Origin: Betaproteobacteria bacterium
GTDB lineage: Bacteria > Pseudomonadota > Gammaproteobacteria > Burkholderiales > SG8-41
NCBI GenBank assembly: GCA_025363575.1
Contig: JANYDM010000086.1
Coordinates: forward strand, 1 to 64,000
Direction: 5' to 3'
DNA length: 64,000 bases
Within the stretch, counting starts at the first letter, position 1, and every line of letters starts with the position of its first letter. The position numbers and the translations under genes are program-made. Shown in pieces: positions 28,424 to 38,398 of the stretch. Under the pieces are notes generated by a model, which was given only the letters and a program-made list of their open reading frames with translations, was not told the DNA's origin and ran no database searches.

Positions 28424-29826
28424 AACACGTGGCGCAAGAGAAACAAACAGGCGGCTTACTACCCTGGTCCGGACGCTTCGATGAGCCGGTGGACGAACTC
28501 GTCAAGCAGTTCACCGCCTCCGTGGATTTCGACCGGCGCCTCGCCGAAGTTGACATCGATGGCTCGCTCGCGCACGCGCGCATGCTGCACACTGTCGAAA
28601 TCCTGAGTGCGGCCGATCTCGCCGCCATCGAAGACGGCCTCGGCAAAATACGCGCGGAAATACGCGCGGGCACGTTCGAGTGGTCGGTCGATCGCGAAGA
28701 CGTGCACATGAACATCGAAAGCCGGTTGACCGCGCTTGCCGGCGATGCCGGCAAACGCCTGCACACCGCGCGCTCGCGCAATGATCAGGTCGCCACCGAC
28801 GTACGGCTGTATCTGCGCACGGCCATCGACAAGATCGCCGCGCTGATACGCGCAGCCCAACGCGCGCTGCTCGATCTGGCTGACCAGCACACCGACACCA
28901 TCATGCCGGGTTACACGCACATGCAGGTCGCGCAGCCGGTGTCGTACGCGCATCACCTGATGGCTTATTTTGAAATGTTGAGCCGCGACGCCCAGCGGCT
29001 CGCCGATTGCCGCAAGCGCGTCAACCGGCTGCCGCTCGGCAGCGCCGCCCTCGCCGGCACGACGTTTCCGATCGACCGCCTGCAGGTGGCGAAAGAGCTA
29101 GGCTTCGATGGCGTCTGCGAGAATTCGCTCGACGCGGTGTCCGATCGCGATTTTGCGATCGAATTCTGCGCGGCCGGTGCGCTTGTTATGGTGCACCTCT
29201 CGCGCTTCTGCGAAGAACTCGTCGTCTGGATGAATCCGCGGTTTGGATTCATCGATCTGGCCGACCGCTTCTGCACCGGCTCGTCCATCATGCCGCAGAA
29301 AAAAAATCCCGACGTGCCGGAGCTGATTCGTGGAAAAAGCGGCCGCGTCAATGGCCATCTGGTCGCGCTGCTGACCCTGATGAAAGGCCAGCCCCTCGCC
29401 TATAACAAGGACAACCAGGAAGACAAGGAACCGTTGTTCGACACGGTGGATACGCTGGTGGCGAGCCTCACCGTGTTCGGCGCGATGCTCGGCGGCATAG
29501 AAGTCAAGGCGGACGCCATGCGCCGGGCCGCGCTGGAAGGCTATGCGACGGCGACCGATCTCGCCGATTACCTCGTCAAGAAAGGGCTCGCATTTCGCGA
29601 AGCGCACGAAGCCGTGGCACAGGCCGTCCGGTTCGCCGAAAGCCGTGCGTGCGATCTCACCGATTTGAAATTGGCCGAGCTCAGGCAGTTTTCGCCGCTC
29701 ATCGAGGACGACGTGTTCGCCGTGTTGACGCTGGAAGGCGCCCTTAAGGCGCGCAGCCATATTGGCGGCACCGCGCCCGCGCGCGTCAAAGCCGCCATCG
29801 CCAAGGGCCGTAAGACGATCGCGTGA
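28414..29826 (+). CDS. argH: Argininosuccinate lyase
   Basis: A 470-residue fumarase/aspartase-fold enzyme that splits argininosuccinate to arginine and fumarate. The signature [35 protein letters not shown] (in part) and [12 protein letters not shown] are diagnostic. No in-frame ATG exists near the start; GTG 28414 or GTG 28429 is used. The ATG at 28412 is out of frame and stops at once. Divergent overlap with the kinase leaves almost no room for a leader; TATACT at 28394-28399 could be the -10 box. Confidence 0.95.
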   Translation: MRAQHVAQEKQTGGLLPWSGRFDEPVDELVKQFTASVDFDRRLAEVDIDGSLAHARMLHTVEILSAADLAAIEDGLGKIRAEIRAGTFEWSVDREDVHMNIESRLTALAGDAGKRLHTARSRNDQVATDVRLYLRTAIDKIAALIRAAQRALLDLADQHTDTIMPGYTHMQVAQPVSYAHHLMAYFEMLSRDAQRLADCRKRVNRLPLGSAALAGTTFPIDRLQVAKELGFDGVCENSLDAVSDRDFAIEFCAAGALVMVHLSRFCEELVVWMNPRFGFIDLADRFCTGSSIMPQKKNPDVPELIRGKSGRVNGHLVALLTLMKGQPLAYNKDNQEDKEPLFDTVDTLVASLTVFGAMLGGIEVKADAMRRAALEGYATATDLADYLVKKGLAFREAHEAVAQAVRFAESRACDLTDLKLAELRQFSPLIEDDVFAVLTLEGALKARSHIGGTAPARVKAAIAKGRKTIA

Positions 29827-30710
29827 ACACGGCCGCGTGGTCGGCTATCAGCGACGGCATTGCCGGCGCAACCGGCGCACCGTTTACTCTTGAATCGCGA
29901 ACGGCGGTCGACGGCGGCTGTATCAACCAGTGTTACCGGCTTGCCGGCTGCGGCCGCTTTTTTTTCGCTAAGCTGAACGATGCCACACGCCACGCGATGT
30001 TCGCTGCCGAGGCCGCCGGTCTGGCGCAGATCGCCGCCGCAGGGACGATACGCGTGCCGGCACCGGTATGCCACGGAGCGAATACGCATGCCGCGTGGCT
30101 CGTGCTCGAGCACATCGATTTCGGCGACGCCGCAACGCACAGTATGGCGCGGCTGGGCGAGGCGCTGGCCGGACTGCACCGCGTCACGGCGAGAAAATTC
30201 GGCTGGTGCATCGACAATACCGTAGGCCGCACGCCGCAGATCAACACGCAACACCGCGCCTGGGTTGATTTCTGGCGCGATTGCCGTCTCAACTATCAAC
30301 TGACGCTCGCAAAGCAGCGCGGCGCGCCGGTTGCGCTGCTCGACAAAGGCGCGCGGCTCGCGCAGGATTTTGGCGTTTTATTGGCGGGTTGCGCGATCAG
30401 CCCGGCTCTTTTGCACGGGGACCTGTGGGCCGGCAATGCCGGCTTCGATCGGACCGGACAGCCGGTGGTTTTTGACCCCGCCGTCTATTACGGGCACCGC
30501 GAAGCCGATCTGGCGATGACCGAATTGTTCGGCGGTTTCAGCGCGGATTTTTACGCTGCTTACCGCGAAGCCTATGCGCCCGACGCCGGTTACGAGGTGC
30601 GCAAACAACTCTACAACCTGTATCACGTGCTGAACCACTTTAACTTGTTCGGCGGCGCTTATGCTGGTCAGGCGGAAATTCTCGTTGATCGCCTGCTTGC
30701 GGAGATTTGA
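29823..30710 (+). CDS. Fructosamine kinase-family protein
   Basis: A 295-residue protein-kinase-like small-molecule kinase. [10 protein letters not shown] (nucleotide loop), the lysine in FFFAKLND and the catalytic [14 protein letters not shown] with [18 protein letters not shown] are the family hallmarks. It probably phosphorylates ketoamines (deglycation). The GTG start at 29823 overlaps the argH stop by 4 bases, so it is translationally coupled to argH. Confidence 0.87.
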   Translation: MNTAAWSAISDGIAGATGAPFTLESRTAVDGGCINQCYRLAGCGRFFFAKLNDATRHAMFAAEAAGLAQIAAAGTIRVPAPVCHGANTHAAWLVLEHIDFGDAATHSMARLGEALAGLHRVTARKFGWCIDNTVGRTPQINTQHRAWVDFWRDCRLNYQLTLAKQRGAPVALLDKGARLAQDFGVLLAGCAISPALLHGDLWAGNAGFDRTGQPVVFDPAVYYGHREADLAMTELFGGFSADFYAAYREAYAPDAGYEVRKQLYNLYHVLNHFNLFGGAYAGQAEILVDRLLAEI

Positions 30711-30748
30711 GCGCAATATCCGGAAAGAATGGCCGTGCGCGGCGCGCG

Positions 30749-31132
30749 TTACCCGCTGAATAGCGGCAGTGGAACGCGCCCTGCCTGTTGCGCCTCCTGC
30801 AGCACCGTGAGCAGTGCGCGACGCGCTGCCTCGGATACACCGCCGCCGTGGCGGAGAAAGTTTTCGACCGCGCGCTCGAGCGGGTACTCGACGCGCTCGA
30901 AACAGCGCTCGTCGAGGAATTTCCTGTCCGCCAGCGTCTGCGTGACGAGCTTGCCCTTCTTCATTTCGACGAACGATATCTTCGTCTTGCCGATCTTGTA
31001 AACGATGGCGTGATGGGCGTTGTGATCGCGGTATACGCCCAGCGCTTTCTTGTTTTGCCGGATGTCGGTTTCCTCGAGCGGCAAATGCAGCTGCTCGAGC
31101 CGGGCACGGCCCGCTTTGACGCGCCTTCCCAT
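30749..31132 (-). CDS. Small protein of unknown function downstream of lacI genes
   Basis: A 127-residue protein, basic at the N-terminus (MGRRVKAGRARLEQL), with a compact central region YRDHNAHHAIVYKIGKTKIS and a helical end; no recognised domain, signal or membrane segment. It starts 5 nt after the stop of the adjacent lacI gene, so it is likely the last gene of the xsc-lacI-lacI unit. The ATG at 31132 is used; an extension to 31399 lies inside the lacI gene. Confidence 0.65.
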   Translation of the reverse strand: MGRRVKAGRARLEQLHLPLEETDIRQNKKALGVYRDHNAHHAIVYKIGKTKISFVEMKKGKLVTQTLADRKFLDERCFERVEYPLERAVENFLRHGGGVSEAARRALLTVLQEAQQAGRVPLPLFSG

Positions 31133-31137
31133 GACGC

Positions 31138-32187
31138 TCAGCGCTGAACGCGGTGCAGCTGCGCGCGCGCGGGCGGGGCGGTGGTACCGCGCACCTTGAG
31201 CTCGACGGGCAGCTCGTGCTGCCGCGCGTCGCTGCCGCCCGCCAGACGCGACAGCAGCTGGGCCGCTGCGAGCTGGCCGAGTTCCTGCGTCGGGAAATGC
31301 ACCGTGGTCAGTCCCGGCGACAACAGGGACGCTATCTCCATGTCGTCGAAGCCCGTGATCGAAACCTGCTGCGGGACGGCGATGCCGAGTGTATTGCATT
31401 CAGCGATCGCACCGATCGCCAGCACATCGTTGCCGCACAGAATGGCAGTCGGTGGCCGCGCGTGACTCATCATCGTGCGTAATCCTTCGCGGCCGCTCGC
31501 GAGCGAATACGGCTTTTCGATCACGCGCGCGGGTGCCAGCTGGATGCCGCGCGCGGCCAGCGCGTCACGCGTGCCCTGCAAACGATCGCGCGCGCGTTCA
31601 TTGTTGGTGGTCACGCCGGAAATCATGGCGAACTCGCGGTGGCCGAGACCGAGCAGATGGTTGGTCAGTTGCACGGCGGCAGCGCGATTGTCAAAACCGA
31701 CACATGGATGCCTGCCGCTGCGGTCGAGCGCCCAGGTCAGCACATAGGGGATCTGGCGCTGCGCGATCAGCTCGTAGAGCTGCGGAGCGTGCGACGTGCC
31801 GAGCAAAACGAGGCCGTCGATGCCGCGCTCGATCAGCGCGCGCGTCAGGCGCACTTCGACCGCCGCGTCGAACTCATGGCAGGCGAGCAATAGCGTATAG
31901 CCGGCCGCGTCGAAGGTTTTCTGCAGTGCATGCGTGGTGTTGGCGAAGATGGCGTTGTCGAGCGTGGGAACTACGGCGCCGATGGTGTGCGTGCGGCGGG
32001 AGGCCAGCGCGCGAGCCGCGCCGTGGGCGACATAGCCCAGGCAGCGTACCGCCTCCTGCACGCGCGCGATTGTCGGCGCTTTCACCTTGTGTGGCAGCAT
32101 CAACGCCCGCGACACGGTCGCGGTCGATACTTTGGCAAGCCGCGCGACGTCGCTCAGTTTCGCATTTCTGCGTGCGGTCTTTTTCAT
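31138..32187 (-). CDS. LacI-family transcriptional regulator (paralog 1)
   Basis: A 349-residue regulator: helix-turn-helix KLSDVARLAKVSTATVSRAL at about residues 10-29, hinge helix with AARALASRRTHTIG, then a periplasmic-binding-type ligand domain. It is closely related to the neighbouring LacI gene across its whole length (both share HALQKT, LLLACH, RHPCVGFDN, ITGFDDME-type segments). Starts 15 nt after it. The effector is unknown; the palindrome upstream of xsc is a candidate binding site. Confidence 0.92.
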   Translation of the reverse strand: MKKTARRNAKLSDVARLAKVSTATVSRALMLPHKVKAPTIARVQEAVRCLGYVAHGAARALASRRTHTIGAVVPTLDNAIFANTTHALQKTFDAAGYTLLLACHEFDAAVEVRLTRALIERGIDGLVLLGTSHAPQLYELIAQRQIPYVLTWALDRSGRHPCVGFDNRAAAVQLTNHLLGLGHREFAMISGVTTNNERARDRLQGTRDALAARGIQLAPARVIEKPYSLASGREGLRTMMSHARPPTAILCGNDVLAIGAIAECNTLGIAVPQQVSITGFDDMEIASLLSPGLTTVHFPTQELGQLAAAQLLSRLAGGSDARQHELPVELKVRGTTAPPARAQLHRVQR

Positions 32188-32202
32188 GATTGCATCATGC
32201 CA

Positions 32203-33273
32203 TCAGCCGCGGCGTTGCGTACGCGGCGGCGCCGTCGTGCCGCGCACGATAAGGTCGACCGCCAGTTCGGTCGCGCGCGCGGCGCCTGTGCGATCGATGC
32301 GCGCGAGGATCTGCTGCGCCGCTGCACAGCCAAGTTCGCGCATGGGCACGCGCACCGTCGTCAACGCCGGCACTAATATCGAAGCGGCCTCCATGTCGTC
32401 AAAGCCGGTGACGGACATGGCGTCGGGCACGGCGACCTGCTGCGCGTGGCATTCGAGCACCGCACCCATCGCCAGCACATCGTTGCCGCAGATGACCGCG
32501 GTCGGCCGCGCAGCGGCCGCGAGCAACGCCTGCATCGCGGCGCGCCCGTCTGCGAGGGTATACGGCGCCTCGATCACCTTCGCGAGCGTGGTGCCGCGCG
32601 CAGCCAGCGCGTCGCGCACGCCGGACAGACGCTCCCGCGCGCGATCGTTGCCCGCGGTGATGCCGGAAATCATCGCGATGTCTCGATGGCCGATATCGGC
32701 GACGTATTCGGCAACGCGCCACGCGGCGCTATGATTGTCGAACCCGACGCACGGGTGGCGTCCCGTACGGTCGAGCGACCACGTCAGCAGATACGGAATC
32801 TCGAAATCGTCGAGCAGCCTGAACAACGCGTCATCGTGCTCGGCGCCAATCAGGATCAACCCGTCGACCCCGCGCTCGATCAGGGAACGCGCGACCTTGA
32901 GCTCGTTGTTCAAATCGAAGTCGTGGCACGCGAGCAGCAACACGTAGCCGTTGTCGTCGAGAGTCTTTTGCAGCGCATGCGTTGCCTTGGCGTAGAGCAG
33001 GTTATCGAGCGTGGGCAGGACCGCACCTATTGTGCGTGTGCATTGCGCGCGCATCGCGCTGGCGGCGCCGTGCGGGACGTAACCCAGCGCGCGCGCGGCC
33101 GCCTCGACGCGCTCGAGCGTCGCGGCGCTCACCGACGGCTCGCGCGCCAGCGCGCGCGACACCGTCGCATTGCACACGCCGGCCAGGCGCGCGACGTCTA
33201 TGAGTTTGGCGGCGGTTTTGGTCACGGCGATTACAGCAGGCGGATCTGCCGCAGTGTCACGCGATCTATGCAT
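32203..33273 (-). CDS. LacI-family transcriptional regulator (paralog 2)
   Basis: A 356-residue LacI/GalR regulator with helix-turn-helix LIDVARLAGVCNATVSRALA, hinge and ligand-binding domain. It lies 45 nt after xsc in the same direction, consistent with co-transcription and control of the sulfonate genes. The ATG at 33273 has only a weak ribosome-binding site; GTG 33225 is an alternative start just before the helix-turn-helix. Confidence 0.9.
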   Translation of the reverse strand: MHRSRDTAADPPAVIAVTKTAAKLIDVARLAGVCNATVSRALAREPSVSAATLERVEAAARALGYVPHGAASAMRAQCTRTIGAVLPTLDNLLYAKATHALQKTLDDNGYVLLLACHDFDLNNELKVARSLIERGVDGLILIGAEHDDALFRLLDDFEIPYLLTWSLDRTGRHPCVGFDNHSAAWRVAEYVADIGHRDIAMISGITAGNDRARERLSGVRDALAARGTTLAKVIEAPYTLADGRAAMQALLAAAARPTAVICGNDVLAMGAVLECHAQQVAVPDAMSVTGFDDMEAASILVPALTTVRVPMRELGCAAAQQILARIDRTGAARATELAVDLIVRGTTAPPRTQRRG

Positions 33274-33318
33274 GCGCTCTTCATGCCATCACGCCATCAC
33301 CCGGCGCAGTCGCTGACC

Positions 33319-35079
33319 CTAAACCCCTTTGGCGCTGTGTTTCTTGTACTTCGATAGCAGGCGCTTGGGCTGTTTGAATGCATCGCGCCGGAACGGGTCG
33401 CCGAGCTCGCGCGTCAGCATCAGGTTGATCACGGTCGGCTTGTTGTACTTCACCGCCGTGCGCAATGCGTCACCGATGTCGCCCACCTTGTCGACAGTCA
33501 TCCCTTTTGCGCCCATCGCTACCGCCACGTCGGCGAAGTTCGGGTTTTCGAGGTTGGTGCCGAGGTAGCGGTTATTGAAATAGTCGATCTGGTTTTTCTT
33601 CTCCGCGCCCCACTGCCCGTTGTTGAACACGACGGCGACGACCGGAATATCTTCGCGCACGCAAGTCATGACTTCAGCGAGGCTCATACCCCACGCACCG
33701 TCGCCGACATAGGCAATCGCGGGGCGGTCCGGCCGCCCGACTTTCGCGCCGATCGCGGCGGGATACGAGTAGCCGCAGTTGCCGAAGCTCATCGCGGCGA
33801 GAAAACTGGGGGCCATGTCGAAATGCAGGTAGGAATTCGATACCGAGCACACGTTGCCGATGTCGGTCGACACCATCGCGTTTTTCGGCATTGCCTTGGC
33901 CAGCGCGGCCAGTGCCTGGCGCGGGCCGATGCGACCCTTCTCGTTTGGCGACGGCCACTTTGCGAGCTCCTGCGCCCATGCGTCTTTCTCTTTGCGCACT
34001 TCCGCAAGCCGGCTTTTGTTCACCGGCATCTTGCCGTACGACTGCAGCCGTTGCAGCAGTTCGCGCGCGGCGAGTTTCGCATCGCCGCAGATGCCGATCG
34101 ACACTTTCTTGACGAGGCCCAGCATGCGCGGATCGGAGTCGATCTGGATAATCTTGGCGCTTTTCGGCCAGTACTCCATGCCGTGTTGCGGTAGCGTGCC
34201 GAAAGGCCCCAGCCGCGAACCCAGCGCCAGCACCACGTCGGCGCGCGCAATGATTTTCATCGCGGCCTTCGATCCCTGGTAGCCGAGGGGGCCGCACGAC
34301 AGCGCATGGCTCGCCGGGAATGAGTCGTTGTGCAGGTAGCTGTTGACGACGGGCGCGGTCAGATAATCGGCGAGCGCAACGCAGTCCTTGATGCCGTTCG
34401 CCATCACGACACCGCCACCCGACAGGATCACTGGAAATTTCGCCTTGGCGAGCAGGCGTGCGGCCTGATCGAGCGACTCGGGGCCGCCCGCGCCGCGCTC
34501 GATTTTCTGCGGTGGCTGGATTTCGTAATCGCCTTCGCCGTAGTAATAGTCGCGCGGGATGTTGATCTGTACCGGACCGCGCTCGTTCATTGCGATCGTA
34601 AACGCGCGATGCATGAGTTCAGCCATGCGCAGCGGCGAATTCACATGCACCTGCCACTTCGTGATTTTGGAGAAAATCGGCATCTGCTCGGTTTCCTGAA
34701 AGCCGCCGAGCCCCATCGTCAGGCTGCCCGATTCGGGCGTGATGCAGATGACCGGCGAATGCGCCCAGTAAGCGGCCGCGATGCCGGTCACGAAATTAGT
34801 GATGCCGGGACCGTTCTGCGCGATGCACACGCCGTGCTTGCCGGTGACGCGCGAATAGCCGTCGGCCATGTGCGCCGCATTCTGCTCATGCGCGACGGAA
34901 ATAAAGCGGATGCCCGCGAGCGGAAACAAATCGTGCGCATCCATATAGGCCGAGCCGACGATGCCGAACGTATCTTTGACGCCTTGCGCCACCAGCGTTT
35001 CGACGAAGGCTTCGCTCGGCGTCATGCGCACCTTGCCCGCCTGCACGGCGAGATTTTTAACTTCGGTCATCGTGTTCAT
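33319..35079 (-). CDS. xsc: Sulfoacetaldehyde acetyltransferase
   Basis: A 586-residue thiamine-diphosphate enzyme that converts sulfoacetaldehyde and phosphate to acetyl phosphate and sulfite, the desulfonation step for taurine, isethionate and sulfoacetate. The cofactor-activating Glu is in VAHEQNAAHMADGYSR; the ThDP motif runs from GDGAWGMSL to VFNNGQWG. The IVGSAYMDAHDLFP start and the ELGDPFRRDAFKQPKRLL end are characteristic of Xsc rather than acetolactate synthase. AAGGAGCC precedes the ATG. No pta gene follows, although pta commonly accompanies xsc. Confidence 0.92.
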   Translation of the reverse strand: MNTMTEVKNLAVQAGKVRMTPSEAFVETLVAQGVKDTFGIVGSAYMDAHDLFPLAGIRFISVAHEQNAAHMADGYSRVTGKHGVCIAQNGPGITNFVTGIAAAYWAHSPVICITPESGSLTMGLGGFQETEQMPIFSKITKWQVHVNSPLRMAELMHRAFTIAMNERGPVQINIPRDYYYGEGDYEIQPPQKIERGAGGPESLDQAARLLAKAKFPVILSGGGVVMANGIKDCVALADYLTAPVVNSYLHNDSFPASHALSCGPLGYQGSKAAMKIIARADVVLALGSRLGPFGTLPQHGMEYWPKSAKIIQIDSDPRMLGLVKKVSIGICGDAKLAARELLQRLQSYGKMPVNKSRLAEVRKEKDAWAQELAKWPSPNEKGRIGPRQALAALAKAMPKNAMVSTDIGNVCSVSNSYLHFDMAPSFLAAMSFGNCGYSYPAAIGAKVGRPDRPAIAYVGDGAWGMSLAEVMTCVREDIPVVAVVFNNGQWGAEKKNQIDYFNNRYLGTNLENPNFADVAVAMGAKGMTVDKVGDIGDALRTAVKYNKPTVINLMLTRELGDPFRRDAFKQPKRLLSKYKKHSAKGV

Positions 35080-35142
35080 GCTGGCTCCTTGGCGGAAAAG
35101 GGGGCGGTAGAGGCGCGCAGTTTAGCGCGCTGCCTGCGATAT

Positions 35143-35161
35143 TGGAAGCGCTTACATTCTA
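35143..35161 (-). promoter_or_regulatory. Candidate LacI-type operator and -10 box upstream of xsc
   Basis: TGGAAGCGCTTACA (35143-35156) is a near-perfect palindrome around the central CG that typifies LacI/GalR operators (12 of 14 positions symmetric). On the minus strand a TAGAAT box (35156-35161) abuts it, so the site would cover the xsc transcription start. Two lacI genes lie just downstream of xsc. No good -35 box was found. Confidence 0.6.
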
Positions 35162-35183
35162 TCCGCGCGCGGGGACGAAAGCG

Positions 35184-36107
35184 TTATAGATCCGGCGCTT
35201 CTTCGATCAGCGCACTCGACGGACGACCGCGGCTGGTCAGGTAAATGCCGCCGAGGATCAGCACGCAGCCGACGAGATGATAAACATGCAGCCGCTCGCC
35301 AAGAAATACGATGGCCAGCAATGGCGTATAGACCAGCATCAAATACATGAAAGGCCCGGCGCGGTTCGGCCCTATCTCCTGTACTGCGCGGTTCCAGAAC
35401 ACATACGACACGACGGTCGATAGCGCTCCGATATAAAGTAACGCTCCCATGACTTCAGGCGTGGGATTGAGCGTGCGGCCGGATGCGATCTCCCACGCGT
35501 AGATCGGCGCCATCGCGCACACGCCGATAGCCGAGATCGTCCACAGCATCGCCAGCAGATTGAGTTCGGCCGGACGCCAGCGTAAACAGACTGTATAGAT
35601 TGCCCACGAGAGAGTAGCGACCAGCACCCATAAATCGCCGCGATTGAGCGCAAGGTCGGCAAGCGCTGCAAAATCACCGGTCGTCAGAATTACGGTAACT
35701 CCCAACAGCGATATCGACACGCCGAACGCCTGCATCAGCGACAACCGCTCGGCGAATAGCGCGCGCGACAACAGCAGGATCAGCACCGGGGTCACTGAAT
35801 TGAGCAACGCGCCATTGGTCGCCGTGGTTTCGCGCAGTCCGATGTAAACCGGTATGTGCTGGAACACGGTGGCTAGCAGCGCAAGCGCGCACAAGACGCG
35901 CCACGAACCCGCGATCATGCGCCGCTGGCTGTACACGTACCGGCACGCGAACGGCGTCAGGATGATGAGCGCCACCATCCAGCGCCAGAAAGCCAGCGCA
36001 ACCGGCGGCACGTCGAAGCGCAACGCGCGCGCGAACACCCAGTTGCCCGCCCAAAACAGCACGGCAATTGAGAGCAGCAAGTATGGAAGATAAGGCGAGC
36101 GGCGCAA
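35184..36107 (-). CDS. EamA/DMT-superfamily transporter
   Basis: A 307-residue inner-membrane protein with about ten hydrophobic segments arranged as two EamA repeats (first half about residues 8-140, second about 155-290). Such proteins export or import metabolites. It is between the transhydrogenase-like gene and xsc, all on the minus strand; a role with the sulfonate genes is only positional. Confidence 0.88.
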   Translation of the reverse strand: MRRSPYLPYLLLSIAVLFWAGNWVFARALRFDVPPVALAFWRWMVALIILTPFACRYVYSQRRMIAGSWRVLCALALLATVFQHIPVYIGLRETTATNGALLNSVTPVLILLLSRALFAERLSLMQAFGVSISLLGVTVILTTGDFAALADLALNRGDLWVLVATLSWAIYTVCLRWRPAELNLLAMLWTISAIGVCAMAPIYAWEIASGRTLNPTPEVMGALLYIGALSTVVSYVFWNRAVQEIGPNRAGPFMYLMLVYTPLLAIVFLGERLHVYHLVGCVLILGGIYLTSRGRPSSALIEEAPDL

Positions 36108-36160
36108 CTAGCGGTCTGCCCGTGCAATGCATTTCATCCTGACAACCTCAATGCGCGCCG

Positions 36161-37471
36161 CTACCAATACGCCATCGCGCCGCGAAACAGCTCCTTGAGG
36201 TCGTCGCGGCTGACCGCGCGCGGTGCGTTTTTGATGACGCGTTGCTGCGGCCACGCGCCTTCCACCAGCGCGTCGACATCCCGTTCGGAAAAGCCGATCG
36301 AGCTCAGGCCGCCGGGAAAGCGCGTCGCCTGCATGAATTTTATGATCTGTCCCGCCAGGACTTCGCCCGCGTCCGCCGCCGTTGCGCCGCGCATATCAGC
36401 ACCCAGTTGTTGCGCCGCGTCGAGATGGCGGTCGGGACAGGCGCTCGCGGTGAACCGGTAAACGGACGGCGCGTTCAGAACTACCGACATGCCGTGCGGC
36501 ACGAACGGCTCGTGCTGCGGATAATGCGGCGCGCGGTATTCGCGCACCAGGCCCGATACCGCGTACGACATGCCGTGCGGCAAATGGCAACCGGCGTTGC
36601 CGAACGCGATGCCGGCGAGTGTCCCCGCATACATCATTTCGGCGCGCGCTTCGATATCCGCGGGGTCATTGACCGCGCGCACCAGGTATTTGCCGACCAA
36701 TCGCAATGCCTCGAATGCAACCATGTCGCTGAACGGGTTCGCGCCTTGTGACAGCGGGCGCGCGCCCGGGCGCGCGGGCCGCGCGCGCTGAGCGTATGAC
36801 ACGTCCGTCAGCGTTTCGAGCGCGTGCGACATCGCGTCGAAACCGGTCGACGCGACGATGGTCGACGGCAGCGTGCGCGTGACTTCGGGATCGATGAGTC
36901 CGGTCGTCGGCTTTAGCAGACGGGACTGGATGCCGGTTTTCGCTTTCATTGCGAGCAGGTCAAAAATCGCGATGCCGGTCGCCTCCGAGCCGGTACCCGA
37001 CGTGGTCGGACATGCGATGTGCGGCTTCAGCAGGCCCGGCACTGGCTGGCCGCCGCCGACAGGTGCATTCACGTAAGTCAGAAAGTCGGCGGGATAAGTC
37101 GAATACAGGTTCGCCGCCTTGCAGGTGTCCATCACGGAGCCGCCGCCGATCGAGAAAAAGCCGTCGAATTTTCCTTCGACCGCGAAGCGTGCCGCCGCTT
37201 TGAACGACTCGTCGGTCGGCTCAACCCTGACTTCATCGTAAATTTCGTAGTCGACGCCGGCAGCTTTGAGTGAGCCTGTCACAGTGCCGAGCGGCGGCAG
37301 TTTCTTCACGCCCTGATCCGTATAGATACCGACGCGTTTCAGGCCGAGCGCGCGTGCCTGGTCGCCCGCCTCGCGCAGGCAACCGGCGCCGAATGTCAGG
37401 GTTGACGCGTCAATGGTGAAGGCCGTGTCGCCATCGGCGGTTGGCGCAAAATAATGATGACAGCAGCCCAT
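36161..37471 (-). CDS. Iron-containing alcohol dehydrogenase, hydroxyacid-oxoacid transhydrogenase type
   Basis: A 436-residue group III alcohol dehydrogenase. The N-terminus MGCCHHYFAP, TIDASTLTFGAG and RPLSQGANPFSD resemble ADHFE1/HOT enzymes, which pass hydride from 4-hydroxybutyrate to a 2-oxoacid using bound NAD. The nucleotide loop GGGSVMDTCKAAN and metal-binding segments GFDAMSHALE and CHLPHGMSYAV ... VPHGMSVVL are present. A role in oxidising the C2 alcohol of this cluster is possible but unproven. Confidence 0.85.
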   Translation of the reverse strand: MGCCHHYFAPTADGDTAFTIDASTLTFGAGCLREAGDQARALGLKRVGIYTDQGVKKLPPLGTVTGSLKAAGVDYEIYDEVRVEPTDESFKAAARFAVEGKFDGFFSIGGGSVMDTCKAANLYSTYPADFLTYVNAPVGGGQPVPGLLKPHIACPTTSGTGSEATGIAIFDLLAMKAKTGIQSRLLKPTTGLIDPEVTRTLPSTIVASTGFDAMSHALETLTDVSYAQRARPARPGARPLSQGANPFSDMVAFEALRLVGKYLVRAVNDPADIEARAEMMYAGTLAGIAFGNAGCHLPHGMSYAVSGLVREYRAPHYPQHEPFVPHGMSVVLNAPSVYRFTASACPDRHLDAAQQLGADMRGATAADAGEVLAGQIIKFMQATRFPGGLSSIGFSERDVDALVEGAWPQQRVIKNAPRAVSRDDLKELFRGAMAYW

Positions 37472-37513
37472 CGAATTCTCCGGATTAATGCCCGCGCCGT
37501 GCGCAGCGCATGT

Positions 37514-38302
37514 TCAGCCCGCCGTGAATATGTCGCGGTAGCTGATATAGATGGATGCGATCATGACCGGCCCCAGAACCAGGAAGCCCAGCCCCAGGGG
37601 AATGACGGCGAGCACACCGAGCACGGCCAGGATGACGCCGTAAACCAGGAACGGCATGATGTTCTTCAGGCAGCCGTAAAAGCTGGCTTTCATCGCTTCG
37701 ACGGGTTTCAGGTTGTTGAACACGATGAGCGACGGCGCGAAGAACAATGCCATGTAAAGGGGCACAGCCAGCGCGAACACCGTCAGCATCGCAAGCAGAA
37801 AAGACATGCCCATCGCGCCGAGGCTCATCGCATGACTGCCGCCGAGTAAAATTGACATGACTGCGCCGCCGCCGATGATCCCGATCGCCGGTAGGAATAT
37901 GACGATATAGCCGACCAGCGCGAGCACGCCGAGGACGACGAGGTCGCCGGTGTTCTGCTTGAACCCCGCGAACACGGTGCTGACTTCGAACTCTCCGCCG
38001 CGATCGAGCGAGCGGCAACCGAGCATCAGGCCGGCCATCAACACCTGCGTCAGCAGCATGCTCGCCAGCGTGCCGATGATGGGCACGAAGTGCAGCAGCG
38101 CCGAGCACGCGATGGACACTATCAAGACCAGGATCCAGGTCCCGGGCGCCTTCTTGAACAGCGCGTAACCCTGAGCAATCCATTCCCAGCCGCGCCCGGC
38201 GTCGACCGCGCGTCCTGTGGGCAGGAAGGTTTCGCGTGCTGACGCCGGCACGACGGGCGCCATCGATGCGCTGGGCGGTTGGTACGGGTTCGATTCGCTC
38301 AT
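37514..38302 (-). CDS. BPSS1780-family membrane protein
   Basis: A 262-residue protein with a Pro/Ser-rich cytoplasmic start (MSESNPYQPPSAS) and about six membrane segments; no catalytic motif. The family is known only from betaproteobacterial genomes and has no assigned function. It lies 42 nt before the alcohol-dehydrogenase gene in the same direction. Confidence 0.78.
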   Translation of the reverse strand: MSESNPYQPPSASMAPVVPASARETFLPTGRAVDAGRGWEWIAQGYALFKKAPGTWILVLIVSIACSALLHFVPIIGTLASMLLTQVLMAGLMLGCRSLDRGGEFEVSTVFAGFKQNTGDLVVLGVLALVGYIVIFLPAIGIIGGGAVMSILLGGSHAMSLGAMGMSFLLAMLTVFALAVPLYMALFFAPSLIVFNNLKPVEAMKASFYGCLKNIMPFLVYGVILAVLGVLAVIPLGLGFLVLGPVMIASIYISYRDIFTAG

Positions 38303-38398
38303 GACGATGTTCCTCCCTGATTTGTGCTTCGAATGCGCTCACCTGCTGCGTCGAGCATCGTATTGCAATCCCGCTGTCGTGACAAATAAAGAGCCGGA

